Shown here: positions 1 to 8,112 of the stretch, piece after piece | Layout: the number at the start of each line of letters is the position of its first letter | How positions within the stretch are numbered: the first letter of the stretch is position 1 | NCBI GenBank assembly: GCA_021825365.1 | Contig: JAKAHR010000027.1 | Coordinates: 1 to 48,080, forward strand | DNA length: 48,080 bases | Direction of reading: 5' to 3' | DNA from: Nitrospirota bacterium | GTDB taxonomy: Bacteria > Nitrospirota > Thermodesulfovibrionia > Thermodesulfovibrionales > UBA6898 | Program-made: the position numbers and the translations under genes | Notes under the pieces: model-generated | Databases searched by the model: none | Told to the model about the DNA's origin: nothing | What the model saw: the letters and a program-made list of their open reading frames with translations, nothing else

Positions 1-38
1 TTTGCCTTTTTCTGCATCTTCCGGTATCTTTTCCTCAT
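1..38 (-). CDS. Start of an unidentified gene, cut by the window edge
   Basis: Only about 12 codons are visible. They follow a good ribosome binding site (AAGGAG on the minus strand at about 49-54, ten bases before the ATG at 36-38). The visible N-terminus is very basic, with mostly Lys and Arg. The product cannot be identified. The strong Shine-Dalgarno with correct spacing is the only support for a real gene here. Confidence 0.4.
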   Translation of the reverse strand, partial: MRKRYRKMQKKA

Positions 39-110
39 AGAAAGCGATCTCCTTTTGGTTTTTGGTTTGGCGATCAATTCTAATTGGAGGTCGCTTCCTA
101 CTTCAACAAT

Positions 111-299
111 TTACGGGGACATCATCTCGTTTGCAGTGGCGGTGTTCAAAAACGACGCCATAAATAGAAGATAAAGTAATGCTATTGAAATTGTATGTCT
201 CATTCTCTTTGTTTTCATTTTGTCTCTACAGATAACATTACTTTTTATGCCGCTTCCATCTTTTTGCGCCATATAAGGCTTCTGCCGCGGCCCTGACAA
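111..299 (-). CDS. Possible very short secreted peptide, unknown
   Basis: A 62-codon frame whose downstream half, from an internal Met at about 203, looks like a Sec signal peptide: basic MRH start, a hydrophobic Ile/Leu-rich core, then TATA as a possible cleavage site and only about six residues after it. Either it encodes almost nothing beyond a leader, or it is a truncated remnant of a secreted protein. No convincing Shine-Dalgarno is seen for any start. It lies 72 bases before the start of the edge gene on the same strand. Confidence 0.2.
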   Translation of the reverse strand: MSGPRQKPYMAQKDGSGIKSNVICRDKMKTKRMRHTISIALLYLLFMASFLNTATANEMMSP

Positions 300-586
300 T
301 GCAAAAGGTTGCCATTAGACTTGATATGTGGAATACGTTCCATATAATAGTTTTAAATGCGTGCTCAAGTGGAAGCGGTATAATTCGCCCGTTCTATTAT
401 TGCAGACAAGGATAATCGGCCGGATGCCGACCGTCTGAAGATTACTAAGGTCATATCACCCTCCTGCATTTCTATTGTCCCCGCCATGAAACTGCTATTT
501 TATACCCCGCCGCCCGGATCGGAGTCAAGAACAAACACCAAGCAGAAATCCGGAGGCTTCCGTACGTACTTCACCGAGCGAGTCCC
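300..586. other. Gene-free stretch, AT-rich on the left
   Basis: No frame with a plausible start, ribosome binding site or recognisable product was found on either strand. Composition is visibly more AT-rich than the rest of the window up to about position 450. No tRNA, terminator or repeat was recognised. Confidence 0.4.
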
Positions 587-907
587 CTACAACCGCTTTG
601 TGTACACATGAATCGTGAAGATGCTGATGCACAACGGAAGAACAAAACCGCAGATATGCGCCCACCAGTTGAAAGAAGTGCTATCCGGCGAATAAGGCAC
701 AAAGGCGGCTATCATAAGATAGATCAGGCTCGATGCGATGAGGAGCCAGCCCCCGAGCCTGTTGGAGGCGTACCAGATCCGATCATCGGAAAGGGTCTTT
801 CGGGTCCGCACGCCGTAATACCGGTTTGCCGGTATCTTCCCGACAACGAGCGGGATCGAGACGATCAGGAAGAGAATCGAGGGGATCAGAAATGGAGGCT
901 TCGCCAT
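587..907 (-). CDS. SdpI-like family membrane protein
   Basis: A 106-residue protein with three hydrophobic segments (about residues 7-24, 52-69 and 83-99). Between the first two is the block typical of the SdpI C-terminal/YhfL-type family: IPxNRxYGVRTxKTL followed by W and a second NR..G. The founding member, Bacillus SdpI, is an immunity and signalling protein for the SdpC toxin, but most family members outside Bacillus have no known role and no toxin gene is seen here. No Shine-Dalgarno precedes the ATG. A TAAACT hexamer lies only six bases upstream, so the transcript may be leaderless. The family call is firm, the function is not. Confidence 0.75.
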   Translation of the reverse strand: MAKPPFLIPSILFLIVSIPLVVGKIPANRYYGVRTRKTLSDDRIWYASNRLGGWLLIASSLIYLMIAAFVPYSPDSTSFNWWAHICGFVLPLCISIFTIHVYTKRL

Positions 908-986
908 GTTTCAAGTTTACAACAAACAACAGAAGTGTTGCGGGGGAAATCGTTAACCGCGGGGACCTGTTCCGCAGGGTTCTGAG

Positions 987-2399
987 CTACCCAATCGCCG
1001 CTATCGCCTTCTCGATCCTCTTGAGGGTCTTCTCCTTCCCCAGCACCTCCAGGACCTCGTAGATCCCCGGGCTCTCCGTCCCTCCGGTGACGGCGACACG
1101 GACCGGCTGCGCAAGGGCGCCCAGCTTTACTCCGTGCTTCGCCACCACCGCCTTGAACACCCCTTCGAGACCGTCATGGGTAAACTCGGCCAGACCCAAA
1201 AGCTCCGCATGCAATTCCTTTAGAAGAGGCAGGCCCTTTTCGTTCAGGAATTTCTCCTTCGCCTTCGGATCGAAGTCGATATCCTCGACGATATAGTAAC
1301 GGAGCGACCTCGCCAGCTCAACGAGCGTCTTTGCGCGCTCCTGCAGGGTCTTCACCGCACGGCCGAGCCAGGCCATATCAAGAGACCCTCCCTCTGCGAT
1401 GACCTTCTCCCTTGCGAGGAAAGGCACAATCATCTTTGCCAATGCCTCGGGGGCCATCGCCATGATGTACTGCTGGTTGAGCCAAAGGAGTTTTTCCGGG
1501 TTGAAGACAGCAGCAGCCTTGCCTACATTCTCGAAGGAGAAATACCGGGTAAGTTCATCGCGGCTGAAGACCTCCTGGTCTCCATAGGACCAGCCGAGGC
1601 GGACGAGATAATTCAGCAGCGCCTCCGGCAGGTATCCCATCTCGTGGTAGGCCATCACGGATGTCGCCCCGTGGCGCTTCGAAAGCCTCGTCTTGTCCGA
1701 CCCGAGGATCATCGGGAGGTGCGCAAACTTCGGCACTGAATATCCAAAGGCCTCGTAGAGCTGTATCTGCTTTGGCGTGTTGTTGAGATGGTCGTCCCCG
1801 CGGATGACGTGCGTGATCTTCATGTCAACGTCATCCACCACAACCGTCAGGTTGTAGGTAGGCGTGCCGTCAGAGCGGACGATGATGAGGTCATCGAGCT
1901 GCGCATTATCGAAGACGACCTTCCCCCTGATCAGGTCGTCTACAACCGTCTGTCCGATCTGCGGCATCCTGAAACGCACCGCGGGGGTAACGCCTGCCAC
2001 CGGTTCCGTGAGGCGCCTGCACCTGCCGTCGTATGCAGGGGACTTCCCTTCAGCCATCGCCTTCTGGCGCCGGGCCTCCAGGTCCTCGGCAGAGCAGTAA
2101 CAGTAATAGGCCCTGCCCTCCTGCACCAGACGTTCGACATAGGAGCGGTAGAGGTCGAAACGGTCCATCTGCCGGAAGGGCCCCTCGTCCCAGTCGAGGC
2201 CGAGCCACGTCATGCCTTCGATGATCGCGTCGATATATTCGTCTGTGGAGCGTGTGCGGTCGGTGTCCTCGATCCTCAGCACAAAGGCGCCGCCGAAATG
2301 GCGGGCATAAAGCCAGTTGAACAGCGCTGTCCTGGCGCCGCCGATATGAAGATGGCCTGTGGGGCTTGGGGCGAACCGGACGCGAACCGTATCAGACAC
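987..2399 (-). CDS. gltX: Glutamate--tRNA ligase
   Basis: Charges tRNA-Glu (or non-discriminatingly tRNA-Gln) with glutamate in the cytoplasm. The 470-residue length is normal for bacterial GluRS. The class I signature is at residues 9-20 (APSPTGHLHIGG, the HIGH equivalent) and the KMSKS equivalent is RLSKR in the middle of the protein. A zinc-knuckle-like region has CYC and a later Cys after YDGR, but the usual final His is Arg, so zinc binding may be altered or lost. The anticodon-binding helical domain fills the C-terminal third. The start is GTG at 2399, supported by a strong GAGGAGGAG Shine-Dalgarno. A terminator separates it from tilS upstream. Confidence 0.97.
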   Translation of the reverse strand: MSDTVRVRFAPSPTGHLHIGGARTALFNWLYARHFGGAFVLRIEDTDRTRSTDEYIDAIIEGMTWLGLDWDEGPFRQMDRFDLYRSYVERLVQEGRAYYCYCSAEDLEARRQKAMAEGKSPAYDGRCRRLTEPVAGVTPAVRFRMPQIGQTVVDDLIRGKVVFDNAQLDDLIIVRSDGTPTYNLTVVVDDVDMKITHVIRGDDHLNNTPKQIQLYEAFGYSVPKFAHLPMILGSDKTRLSKRHGATSVMAYHEMGYLPEALLNYLVRLGWSYGDQEVFSRDELTRYFSFENVGKAAAVFNPEKLLWLNQQYIMAMAPEALAKMIVPFLAREKVIAEGGSLDMAWLGRAVKTLQERAKTLVELARSLRYYIVEDIDFDPKAKEKFLNEKGLPLLKELHAELLGLAEFTHDGLEGVFKAVVAKHGVKLGALAQPVRVAVTGGTESPGIYEVLEVLGKEKTLKRIEKAIAAIG

Positions 2400-2461
2400 G
2401 ATGACTCCTCCTCATAGCGCACTATCGAGTATTTATATGCTGCCAGGCGGCCGACAGGCTG

Positions 2462-2491
2462 AAAAAAGACCCTGCCTGCAGCTCCTCAGGG
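2462..2491 (-). terminator. Probable intrinsic terminator after tilS
   Basis: Read on the minus strand, CCCTG (2487-2491) pairs with CAGGG (2470-2474) across a 12-base loop, followed by TC and a run of six T (2462-2467). It starts three bases beyond the tilS stop, so it would end the tilS transcript before gltX. The stem is short, which lowers confidence. Confidence 0.5.
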
Positions 2492-2493
2492 CA

Positions 2494-3915
2494 TCAGGAA
2501 AAATTACCCTTTACTATACCAAGTCTCAGGAATTTTTTCGTCCCTTCCGAGATGCGGAACCGCTCATCGCCTCGGTATCCGGCGACCCATGCGATATCAT
2601 CTCCTGAAAGGACGATCGGGACAGTGTCGCGCTCATCGCGCGGGATCTTCGCATCGACAAAGAAGTCCTGGAGCTTCTTTCGCTTTCCGAAACCCATGGG
2701 GAAGAAGAAATCCCCATCAGCCCTCGGCCGTACCGTAAGCGGGAACTTCATCCTGCCTGCATCGAGCACAACGGAGGACCTCCCGTCAGAGACCTCGCCG
2801 GCGGCATCCTCAAACGATGCCTTCAGGACCAGCCCCGCCTCCGGCAGCCGCAGGTCTGCAGGAGGCTGCAGCCCATACGCGGAAAGCCTCTTCAGGGATT
2901 CCGAGGTAATCACCAGGACCGCATACTCCCTGATCACTCTGATGCCGTGAGGCAGGTAGAGCCTGTCTCCCGAGTCTCCCTTCCTGAGGAGCCTGATAAT
3001 ATCGTCTATGTGCACGAGCCCGATGCCCCTGATTCCGCGCGTCTCGTCAATCGCCCGCCGCAGCACCCTCCGCAGGATGACCGTCTCCATCGTCTCGAGG
3101 GGCGACATGAAGAGCTCTATCCTGTCCGCCGTCTTCCTGCTTATCATCTTCATCAGGGTCTTTGTGACGAGTATCCCGAAGTACCGCTCCTCCTCGCGGA
3201 GTATCTCCATTGTATGCAGCATGGTCGGGACGGCAGAGGGGGATAGGCGGCGGACCACCGGCATTAGTTCCCGGCGTATGCTGTTTCTGAAATAGTCGGT
3301 CTTAAGGTTCGACGAGTCCGTCAGGAAAGATATCCCGGCTGCCGAGAGGTATCCCTCGATCTCGGTCCGTTCGGTCTCGATAAGCGGCCGTATTATATCG
3401 CCCCGCACAGGCGGAATTCCGGCAAGCCCGGTCGGTCCGGCCCCGCGCATCAGCCGCATCAGCAGCGTCTCGGCCTGGTCGTCGGCATTATGGCCGAGGG
3501 CGATCCTGGAGGCCTTCGCCTCAAAGGCGGCCTCCCCGAAGGCCCGGTATCTCAGCTGGCGGGCCGCTTCATGGAGGTTAAGCCTTGCGGAGGCGGCATG
3601 CCCTTTCACGTCTATGGACTTCACTATCAAACGGACCCCGAGGTCCGCGCAGAGCCTCTCGCAGAATGAGATCTCCGAGGGGATCTCTCCGGGCCTCAGG
3701 TTGTGGTTTACATAGACCGCATGGAGCTTAAGATCGAGTTCGGCAGCGAGGCCGTGAAGAACATGCAGGAGGCAGACCGAATCAGGCCCGCCGGAGAGCC
3801 CGACCAAGACCGTCTCGCCGCCTTTGAGCATGCCGTACTTCCTGATGACGGCAGATACACTCGCGGCAAGCGAATTGCCGCTACGACCTGTGCCGGTTGT
3901 TCCTTCATCTTTCAT
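2494..3915 (-). CDS. tilS: tRNA(Ile)-lysidine synthase
   Basis: Modifies C34 of the CAU-anticodon tRNA-Ile to lysidine using ATP and lysine, which switches its codon specificity from AUG to AUA. The PP-loop signature SGGPDS is at residues 41-46 and the N-type ATP pyrophosphatase domain covers roughly residues 30-215. The HNADDQAETLLMRLMRGAG stretch characteristic of TilS is near residue 145. The remaining half matches the TilS substrate-binding and C-terminal domains. Length (473) is normal. The ATG at 3915 has no Shine-Dalgarno, but a TATAAT hexamer sits eight bases upstream, suggesting a leaderless or nearly leaderless mRNA. Confidence 0.95.
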   Translation of the reverse strand: MKDEGTTGTGRSGNSLAASVSAVIRKYGMLKGGETVLVGLSGGPDSVCLLHVLHGLAAELDLKLHAVYVNHNLRPGEIPSEISFCERLCADLGVRLIVKSIDVKGHAASARLNLHEAARQLRYRAFGEAAFEAKASRIALGHNADDQAETLLMRLMRGAGPTGLAGIPPVRGDIIRPLIETERTEIEGYLSAAGISFLTDSSNLKTDYFRNSIRRELMPVVRRLSPSAVPTMLHTMEILREEERYFGILVTKTLMKMISRKTADRIELFMSPLETMETVILRRVLRRAIDETRGIRGIGLVHIDDIIRLLRKGDSGDRLYLPHGIRVIREYAVLVITSESLKRLSAYGLQPPADLRLPEAGLVLKASFEDAAGEVSDGRSSVVLDAGRMKFPLTVRPRADGDFFFPMGFGKRKKLQDFFVDAKIPRDERDTVPIVLSGDDIAWVAGYRGDERFRISEGTKKFLRLGIVKGNFS

Positions 3916-3923
3916 GAGGATTC

Positions 3924-3929
3924 ATTATA
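3924..3929 (-). promoter_or_regulatory. Candidate -10 element for tilS
   Basis: A perfect TATAAT on the minus strand, eight bases before the tilS ATG. No good -35 hexamer is visible 16-18 bases further upstream. With this spacing, transcription would start at or next to the start codon. Confidence 0.35.
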
Positions 3930-4341
3930 ACACCCATGCGTTATCTCCCGAAAAAATACGGGCGGACAAGTTAAACTGTTCGCCGGCAAGCACCCCTTGC
4001 ATAATATTTCAGCTTTCCTATAAAATATCTCAAATTATCGGGGAGTTATTCCGAAGCAGAGAAGTCCCCGGCCATTGCCGCGGGATCTCTGCAGAGCATT
4101 TATCCAGACTTACGGGGGGAGGACGGGTGGTCATAAGATATCACCCGGCGCTTATTGAAAGAACGCAGCCCTGAAGATCTGTTCCTGATCTGTAACGCAT
4201 CCCCATCATCGGCGGCAGACCTGCGGCCCCATATCCTTCACTCCTATTCATACATCCCTTTCTCTGCAGTGACATGCAGATGATGACGGACCATATATCA
4301 GTCAGTAGAGACATGATTTTCATTTCCATGGGGGAGGTGTC
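3930..4341. other. Gene-free divergent intergenic region
   Basis: About 410 bases between the divergent tilS and the first fibre gene. Small frames on both strands lack credible starts and protein character. The only clear signal is the GGGGGAGG ribosome binding site just before 4342. No riboswitch or tRNA was recognised. Confidence 0.5.
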
Positions 4342-6015
4342 ATGAGCAGAATCACGGTGGGATTGGTTCTCGTAACAGCGTTGGCGATATGTTCAGGCAT
4401 GTCGTGGGCTGCGGCAGCCGTGCCGGTATCCCCCTCAGGCTCGGGTGCTACAACATGTCCCACCTTCAGCTGGGGTGCTGCTGAAAACTCACCGGCCTAC
4501 CGGCTGGAGGTCTACGAGCAGATTACGACAGAGACGCTTCCTCATGAACAGATACAGGCGATGGCATCGCCTGTGTTAGCAAGGGAGATACCGGCATCTG
4601 CCCTGTCGTGGACGCCTTCTTCGGGTCAGTGCCTTGGCGAGGGACAATACGTCTGGTATGTGAAGGGGCTGGATGCAGAGGGCAACGGCACCTGGTCTGA
4701 GGGGGCAGCGTTCAGGGTAGAGCCTGTCCTTTCATCTGCTGCATTTGATGAGCATGTTGCAGCAGCTGTCGAAAAATATGTCGCCCGCCAGCAGGCGCTT
4801 GCCGCCGCAGGTCAGGCCGGAAATGCGATTTACCAGATCGTGCCCTCGAATATCACTGATGAGGCCGGCCGGCAGAAAGCCGCCGCGCAACTTCCTGGAA
4901 TTACGCCGAATGCAGTTCCCACGACAGGCGCATCGATATATCTGGAGGGAGATGTCTCTATGGCCAAGACCGGCGGCAGGGTCGGCATCGGAACGGATGC
5001 GATTGGAGCAGGACTGCATGTGACGAGCAATGAGGGAGTTCTGTTTGAAGGAACGGCAGGCGGGCCGATTCCAAAGGAGGGGGCAGGCGCCAGGATGATG
5101 TGGTATCCGGGAAAGGCAGCTTTTCGGGCAGGATATATTGACGGACCTTCATGGAACGATGTCAATATCGGTCAAATGTCCATCGCTATGGGATTGAATG
5201 CTAGAGCTAGCGGCGACCGATCCATCGCGATGGGCGAACTCACGATGGCCAGTTCCTACTGGTCCACCGCGATGGGTTATAGCACTAAGGCCAGCAACTT
5301 TGCTTCCACCGCTATGGGATTAAGTACTATTGCCAGCGGTCGTGCTTCCACCGCTATGGGTGAAGCCACGACCGCCAGTGGCGACTATTCCACAGCGATT
5401 GGGTATAGAGCTACGGCCAGCGGCACTTCTTCCACGGCGATTGGTTATGGGGGGGTGGTGGCTGGACAAACGACGGCCAGCGGCCATGCTTCAACGGCAA
5501 TAGGTTATGCCACTGCTTCCAGCTCGATGGCTGAGATTGCGCTTGGAAGTTACAACACAAGCGTTTCTGGAAACCCCACGCTATGGGTTGACACCGATCG
5601 CCTTTTCGTCATCGGCAACGGCACTGCAGATAATGCCCGCTCCAACGCCATGGTTGTGCTCAAAAACGGCAACGTGGGTATTGGAGCCAATCCAACGGTA
5701 AAGCTCGATGTGGCAGGCTCGGTCAAGCTCGGAACAACCGGGACTGAGATAAAGTCCATTCAGGCCGGGGCTAATACACTGGGCGCCAACGCTGGCGGGG
5801 GCAAGGCATTCTGGTTTGTGCCCTTTCCCACGCCCTTTGCCACTGCACCCAAGGTCATGGTCACGGTGCGCAACGCCGGGGGTTTTACGGATGTGTTTGC
5901 CGCCTCCACCAGCGAGGTAACAACATACTATTTCAAGGTGACCCTATACAGAGTTGACATTCCCGGCGCAACCTGGGGGCAGTCTCCGGTGCTCGACTGG
6001 GTGGCGATAGAGTAA
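4342..6015 (+). CDS. Secreted fibre-like protein with YadA-head-type repeats and an H-type lectin-like end
   Basis: A 557-residue protein with a Sec signal peptide (about residues 1-25). Then comes an Ig/FnIII-like domain (about 27-130) with the pattern CPTFSW...YRLEVYEQ...W TPSSG.C...YVWYVKG and two Cys. A linker follows, then nine about 14-residue repeats (about 279-400) of the [12 protein letters not shown] type, the left-handed beta-roll of YadA/Hia heads. The last about 70 residues ([12 protein letters not shown]...VLDWVAIE) resemble the H-type lectin fold. There is no YadA membrane anchor, so it is not a trimeric autotransporter; a secreted trimeric adhesin or tail-fibre-like protein is the best reading. 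GGGGGAGG precedes the ATG. Its middle is almost identical in DNA to the next gene. Confidence 0.8.
   Translation: MSRITVGLVLVTALAICSGMSWAAAAVPVSPSGSGATTCPTFSWGAAENSPAYRLEVYEQITTETLPHEQIQAMASPVLAREIPASALSWTPSSGQCLGEGQYVWYVKGLDAEGNGTWSEGAAFRVEPVLSSAAFDEHVAAAVEKYVARQQALAAAGQAGNAIYQIVPSNITDEAGRQKAAAQLPGITPNAVPTTGASIYLEGDVSMAKTGGRVGIGTDAIGAGLHVTSNEGVLFEGTAGGPIPKEGAGARMMWYPGKAAFRAGYIDGPSWNDVNIGQMSIAMGLNARASGDRSIAMGELTMASSYWSTAMGYSTKASNFASTAMGLSTIASGRASTAMGEATTASGDYSTAIGYRATASGTSSTAIGYGGVVAGQTTASGHASTAIGYATASSSMAEIALGSYNTSVSGNPTLWVDTDRLFVIGNGTADNARSNAMVVLKNGNVGIGANPTVKLDVAGSVKLGTTGTEIKSIQAGANTLGANAGGGKAFWFVPFPTPFATAPKVMVTVRNAGGFTDVFAASTSEVTTYYFKVTLYRVDIPGATWGQSPVLDWVAIE
4755..5052 (+). repeat. 298 bp block identical to 6474-6771
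   Basis: Read base by base, 4755-5052 and 6474-6771 match with no difference (offset 1719). The similarity continues upstream to about 4408/6127 with scattered changes and stops sharply at 5053/6772. It encodes the linker between the Ig-like domain and the repeat head. Confidence 0.9.
5176..5540 (+). repeat. Tandem head repeats of the first fibre gene (about 42 bp units)
   Basis: About nine degenerate 42-base units encoding the 14-residue pattern with a S-T-A-M/I-G core and A-S-G turn. One unit is longer, with an insertion around 5450-5485. The units diverge more from the next gene than the sequence on either side does. Confidence 0.75.
5599..5675 (+). repeat. 77 bp block identical to 7264-7340
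   Basis: An exact direct repeat (offset 1665) on the downstream side of the head repeats. It encodes the [20 protein letters not shown] stretch and what follows. It closes the divergent repeat segment on its 3' side in both genes. Confidence 0.9.
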
Positions 6016-6133
6016 GGCCTCTTCGGCTGAGGGCGGAAAATAGAACGTTGCAGGAGGGTTGTCATGAATAAGATATTGACGGGACTCATTCTTGTCATCT
6101 CGGCAGTGGCATGTATCGGCTCGGCGGCTGCGG
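5987..6133 (+). repeat. 147 bp direct repeat of 8036-8182, including a gene end and the next gene start
   Basis: Two mismatches in 147 positions (offset 2049). The copy spans the last nine codons and stop of the first fibre gene, the spacer with its AGGAGGG ribosome binding site, and the signal-peptide codons of the second. The other copy lies before the third fibre gene, where the tail codons have no gene attached. Confidence 0.9.
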
Positions 6134-7947
6134 CAGCCGTGCCGGTATCCCCCTCAGGCTCGGGTGCTACAACATGTCCCACCTTCAGCTGGGGTGCTGC
6201 TGAAAACTCACCGGCCTACCGGCTGGAGGTCTACGAGCAGATCACGACAGGGGCACTTACTCATGAACAGATGCAGACGATGGCATCGCCTGTATTAGCA
6301 AGGGAGATACCGGCCTCTGCCCTTTCATGGACGCCTTCTTCGGGACAGTGCCTTGGCGATGGGCAATACGTCTGGTATGTGAAGGGGCTGGATGCAGAGG
6401 GCAACGGCACCTGGTCTGAGGGGGCAGCGTTCAGGGTAGAGCCTGTCCTTTCATCTGCTGCATTTGATGAGCGTGTTGCAGCAGCTGTCGAAAAATATGT
6501 CGCCCGCCAGCAGGCGCTTGCCGCCGCAGGTCAGGCCGGAAATGCGATTTACCAGATCGTGCCCTCGAATATCACTGATGAGGCCGGCCGGCAGAAAGCC
6601 GCCGCGCAACTTCCTGGAATTACGCCGAATGCAGTTCCCACGACAGGCGCATCGATATATCTGGAGGGAGATGTCTCTATGGCCAAGACCGGCGGCAGGG
6701 TCGGCATCGGAACGGATGCGATTGGAGCAGGACTGCATGTGACGAGCAATGAGGGAGTTCTGTTTGAAGGAGCGGGCGGAGGGGCAATCCCAAAGGAAGG
6801 GGCTGGCGCCCGGATGATGTGGTATCCGAAGAAGGAAGCTTTTCGGGCGGGATATGTTAGTGCCTCGGAATGGGATGATGCAAATATTGGGTACGGATCC
6901 ACGGCCATGGGCGGTTCCACCACCGCCAGCGGTACTGTCTCCACGGCCATGGGCTATTCCACGACAGCCAGCGGGAGCCAATCCACGGCAATGGGCGTTG
7001 GCACAACCGCCAGCGTCCTTGGCTGCACGGCCATGGGCGGTTCCACGACCGCCAGCGGATTTTACTCTACGTCCATGGGCTATGCCACGACCGCCAGCGG
7101 TGCTGCCTCCACGGCCATGGGCAATTCCACGACCGCCAGCGGCCAGTTCTCCACGGCCACGGGCTCTTTCACCACCGCGGCATCCTTTGCCGAAACCGTG
7201 ATGGGGCAATACAACACGCCTCCTCCTGTTCCTGGCAATGCTGTTACTTGGGTCGCTGAAGACCGCCTTTTCGTCATCGGCAACGGCACTGCAGATAATG
7301 CCCGCTCCAACGCCATGGTTGTGCTCAAAAACGGCAACGTCGGAATCGGGGGTAGCCCGTCTGTGAAGCTCGATGTATCTGGTACTGTAAAAGCCGCGGC
7401 GGGCGGCGCTGCGGACACTGGGATGATAGTCCAGGGCGCTGCGTCTCAAACCGCCAGCCTGCAGGAATGGCAGGACAGTGCCGGTACAGTTCTTGCCTCT
7501 ATAAGTCCATCGGGCATATTTACAACAAATGCGCCTAAGGTGAGGGCATATTTCTCGTCCGCCGGAACTTCTATTGTCAACAATACTACAACCGCGATGA
7601 ACTTTGATGCTGAAGCTTACGACATAGGGAATATACACGATAACGCAAACCCTTCACGATTTACTGTTCCTGTAACTGGCTACTACCGGATGAGCGCTAT
7701 TGTCTGGTTCCAGACAAATTCGACCGGCTTCAGACAGCTCTATTTGAAGAGAGGTGGTACTGTGAATTTGGCATCTGCGCTAATCCCGGCGGTTAACGGA
7801 GCAAATACGATGATGGTTATTACAACTGCAGCCTATCTTTCTGCTGGCGATTATGTGGAGGTGTATGCGCTCCAGAATTCAGGCGGCGACTTGACGGCCG
7901 GCGGTGGAAGTGATGCAACCCATTTTACGATGGAGTATATTCCTTAA
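6064..7947 (+). CDS. Secreted fibre-like protein with YadA-head-type repeats and a C1q-like end
   Basis: A 627-residue paralogue of the upstream gene. It has a signal peptide (about 1-23), the same Ig/FnIII-like domain (about 25-128) and linker, then eight 14-residue STAMG..TTASG repeats (about 277-385). After the shared 77 bp block the sequence becomes new. The final about 140 residues (from APKVRAYFSS) have the jelly-roll pattern of C1q/TNF-like domains: F..TVPVTGYYRMSA.V.F near the middle, then L.AGDYVEVYA and a closing F.MEYI strand. Such C-terminal domains trimerise and bind ligands in phage-tail and collagen-like proteins. The end replaces the lectin-like end of its neighbour. AGGAGGG precedes the ATG and the gene follows its neighbour by 48 bases, so they are probably co-transcribed. 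Confidence 0.8.
   Translation: MNKILTGLILVISAVACIGSAAAAAVPVSPSGSGATTCPTFSWGAAENSPAYRLEVYEQITTGALTHEQMQTMASPVLAREIPASALSWTPSSGQCLGDGQYVWYVKGLDAEGNGTWSEGAAFRVEPVLSSAAFDERVAAAVEKYVARQQALAAAGQAGNAIYQIVPSNITDEAGRQKAAAQLPGITPNAVPTTGASIYLEGDVSMAKTGGRVGIGTDAIGAGLHVTSNEGVLFEGAGGGAIPKEGAGARMMWYPKKEAFRAGYVSASEWDDANIGYGSTAMGGSTTASGTVSTAMGYSTTASGSQSTAMGVGTTASVLGCTAMGGSTTASGFYSTSMGYATTASGAASTAMGNSTTASGQFSTATGSFTTAASFAETVMGQYNTPPPVPGNAVTWVAEDRLFVIGNGTADNARSNAMVVLKNGNVGIGGSPSVKLDVSGTVKAAAGGAADTGMIVQGAASQTASLQEWQDSAGTVLASISPSGIFTTNAPKVRAYFSSAGTSIVNNTTTAMNFDAEAYDIGNIHDNANPSRFTVPVTGYYRMSAIVWFQTNSTGFRQLYLKRGGTVNLASALIPAVNGANTMMVITTAAYLSAGDYVEVYALQNSGGDLTAGGGSDATHFTMEYIP
6895..7215 (+). repeat. Tandem head repeats of the second fibre gene (42 bp units)
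   Basis: Eight units around a TCCACGGCCATGGGC core followed by a variable part and ACCGCCAGCGG. They are more homogeneous than those of the first gene, which suggests recent internal amplification. Confidence 0.75.
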
Positions 7948-8035
7948 AGCAATGAGGCAGAAAGAGCTCCGGCTCGAAGCGGTAGCGCATTCAACGGAGG
8001 CCGGCATCGGGCCATCCGTCGCGCCTCGTGTGTTG

Positions 8036-8064
8036 CGGTGCTCGACTGGGTGGCGATAGAGTAA
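8036..8064 (+). pseudogene. Stranded 3' tail of a lectin-type fibre gene
   Basis: This stretch repeats the last codons and stop of the first fibre gene (the part encoding LDWVAIE and TAG) but has no open gene upstream of it. The second fibre gene already ended at 7947 with a different C-terminal module. It looks like the leftover 3' end of an ancestral copy whose end was replaced. Confidence 0.7.
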
Positions 8065-8112
8065 GGCCTCTTCGGCTGAGGGCGGAAAATAGAACGTTGC
8101 AGGAGGGTTGTC

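Noticed and set aside
3985..4000. Possible sigma-54 promoter before the first fibre gene
   Set aside because: GG and GC are 12 bases apart instead of the required 10.
5176..7215. Tandem repeats as a CRISPR array
   Set aside because: The repeats are in frame, have no constant-length spacers and encode a known beta-roll repeat; no cas genes are present.
6451..7638. 395-codon minus-strand frame across the second fibre gene
   Set aside because: It is a mirror of the repeat codons; the product is low-complexity (GRGIAHGRG-type) and has no ribosome binding site.
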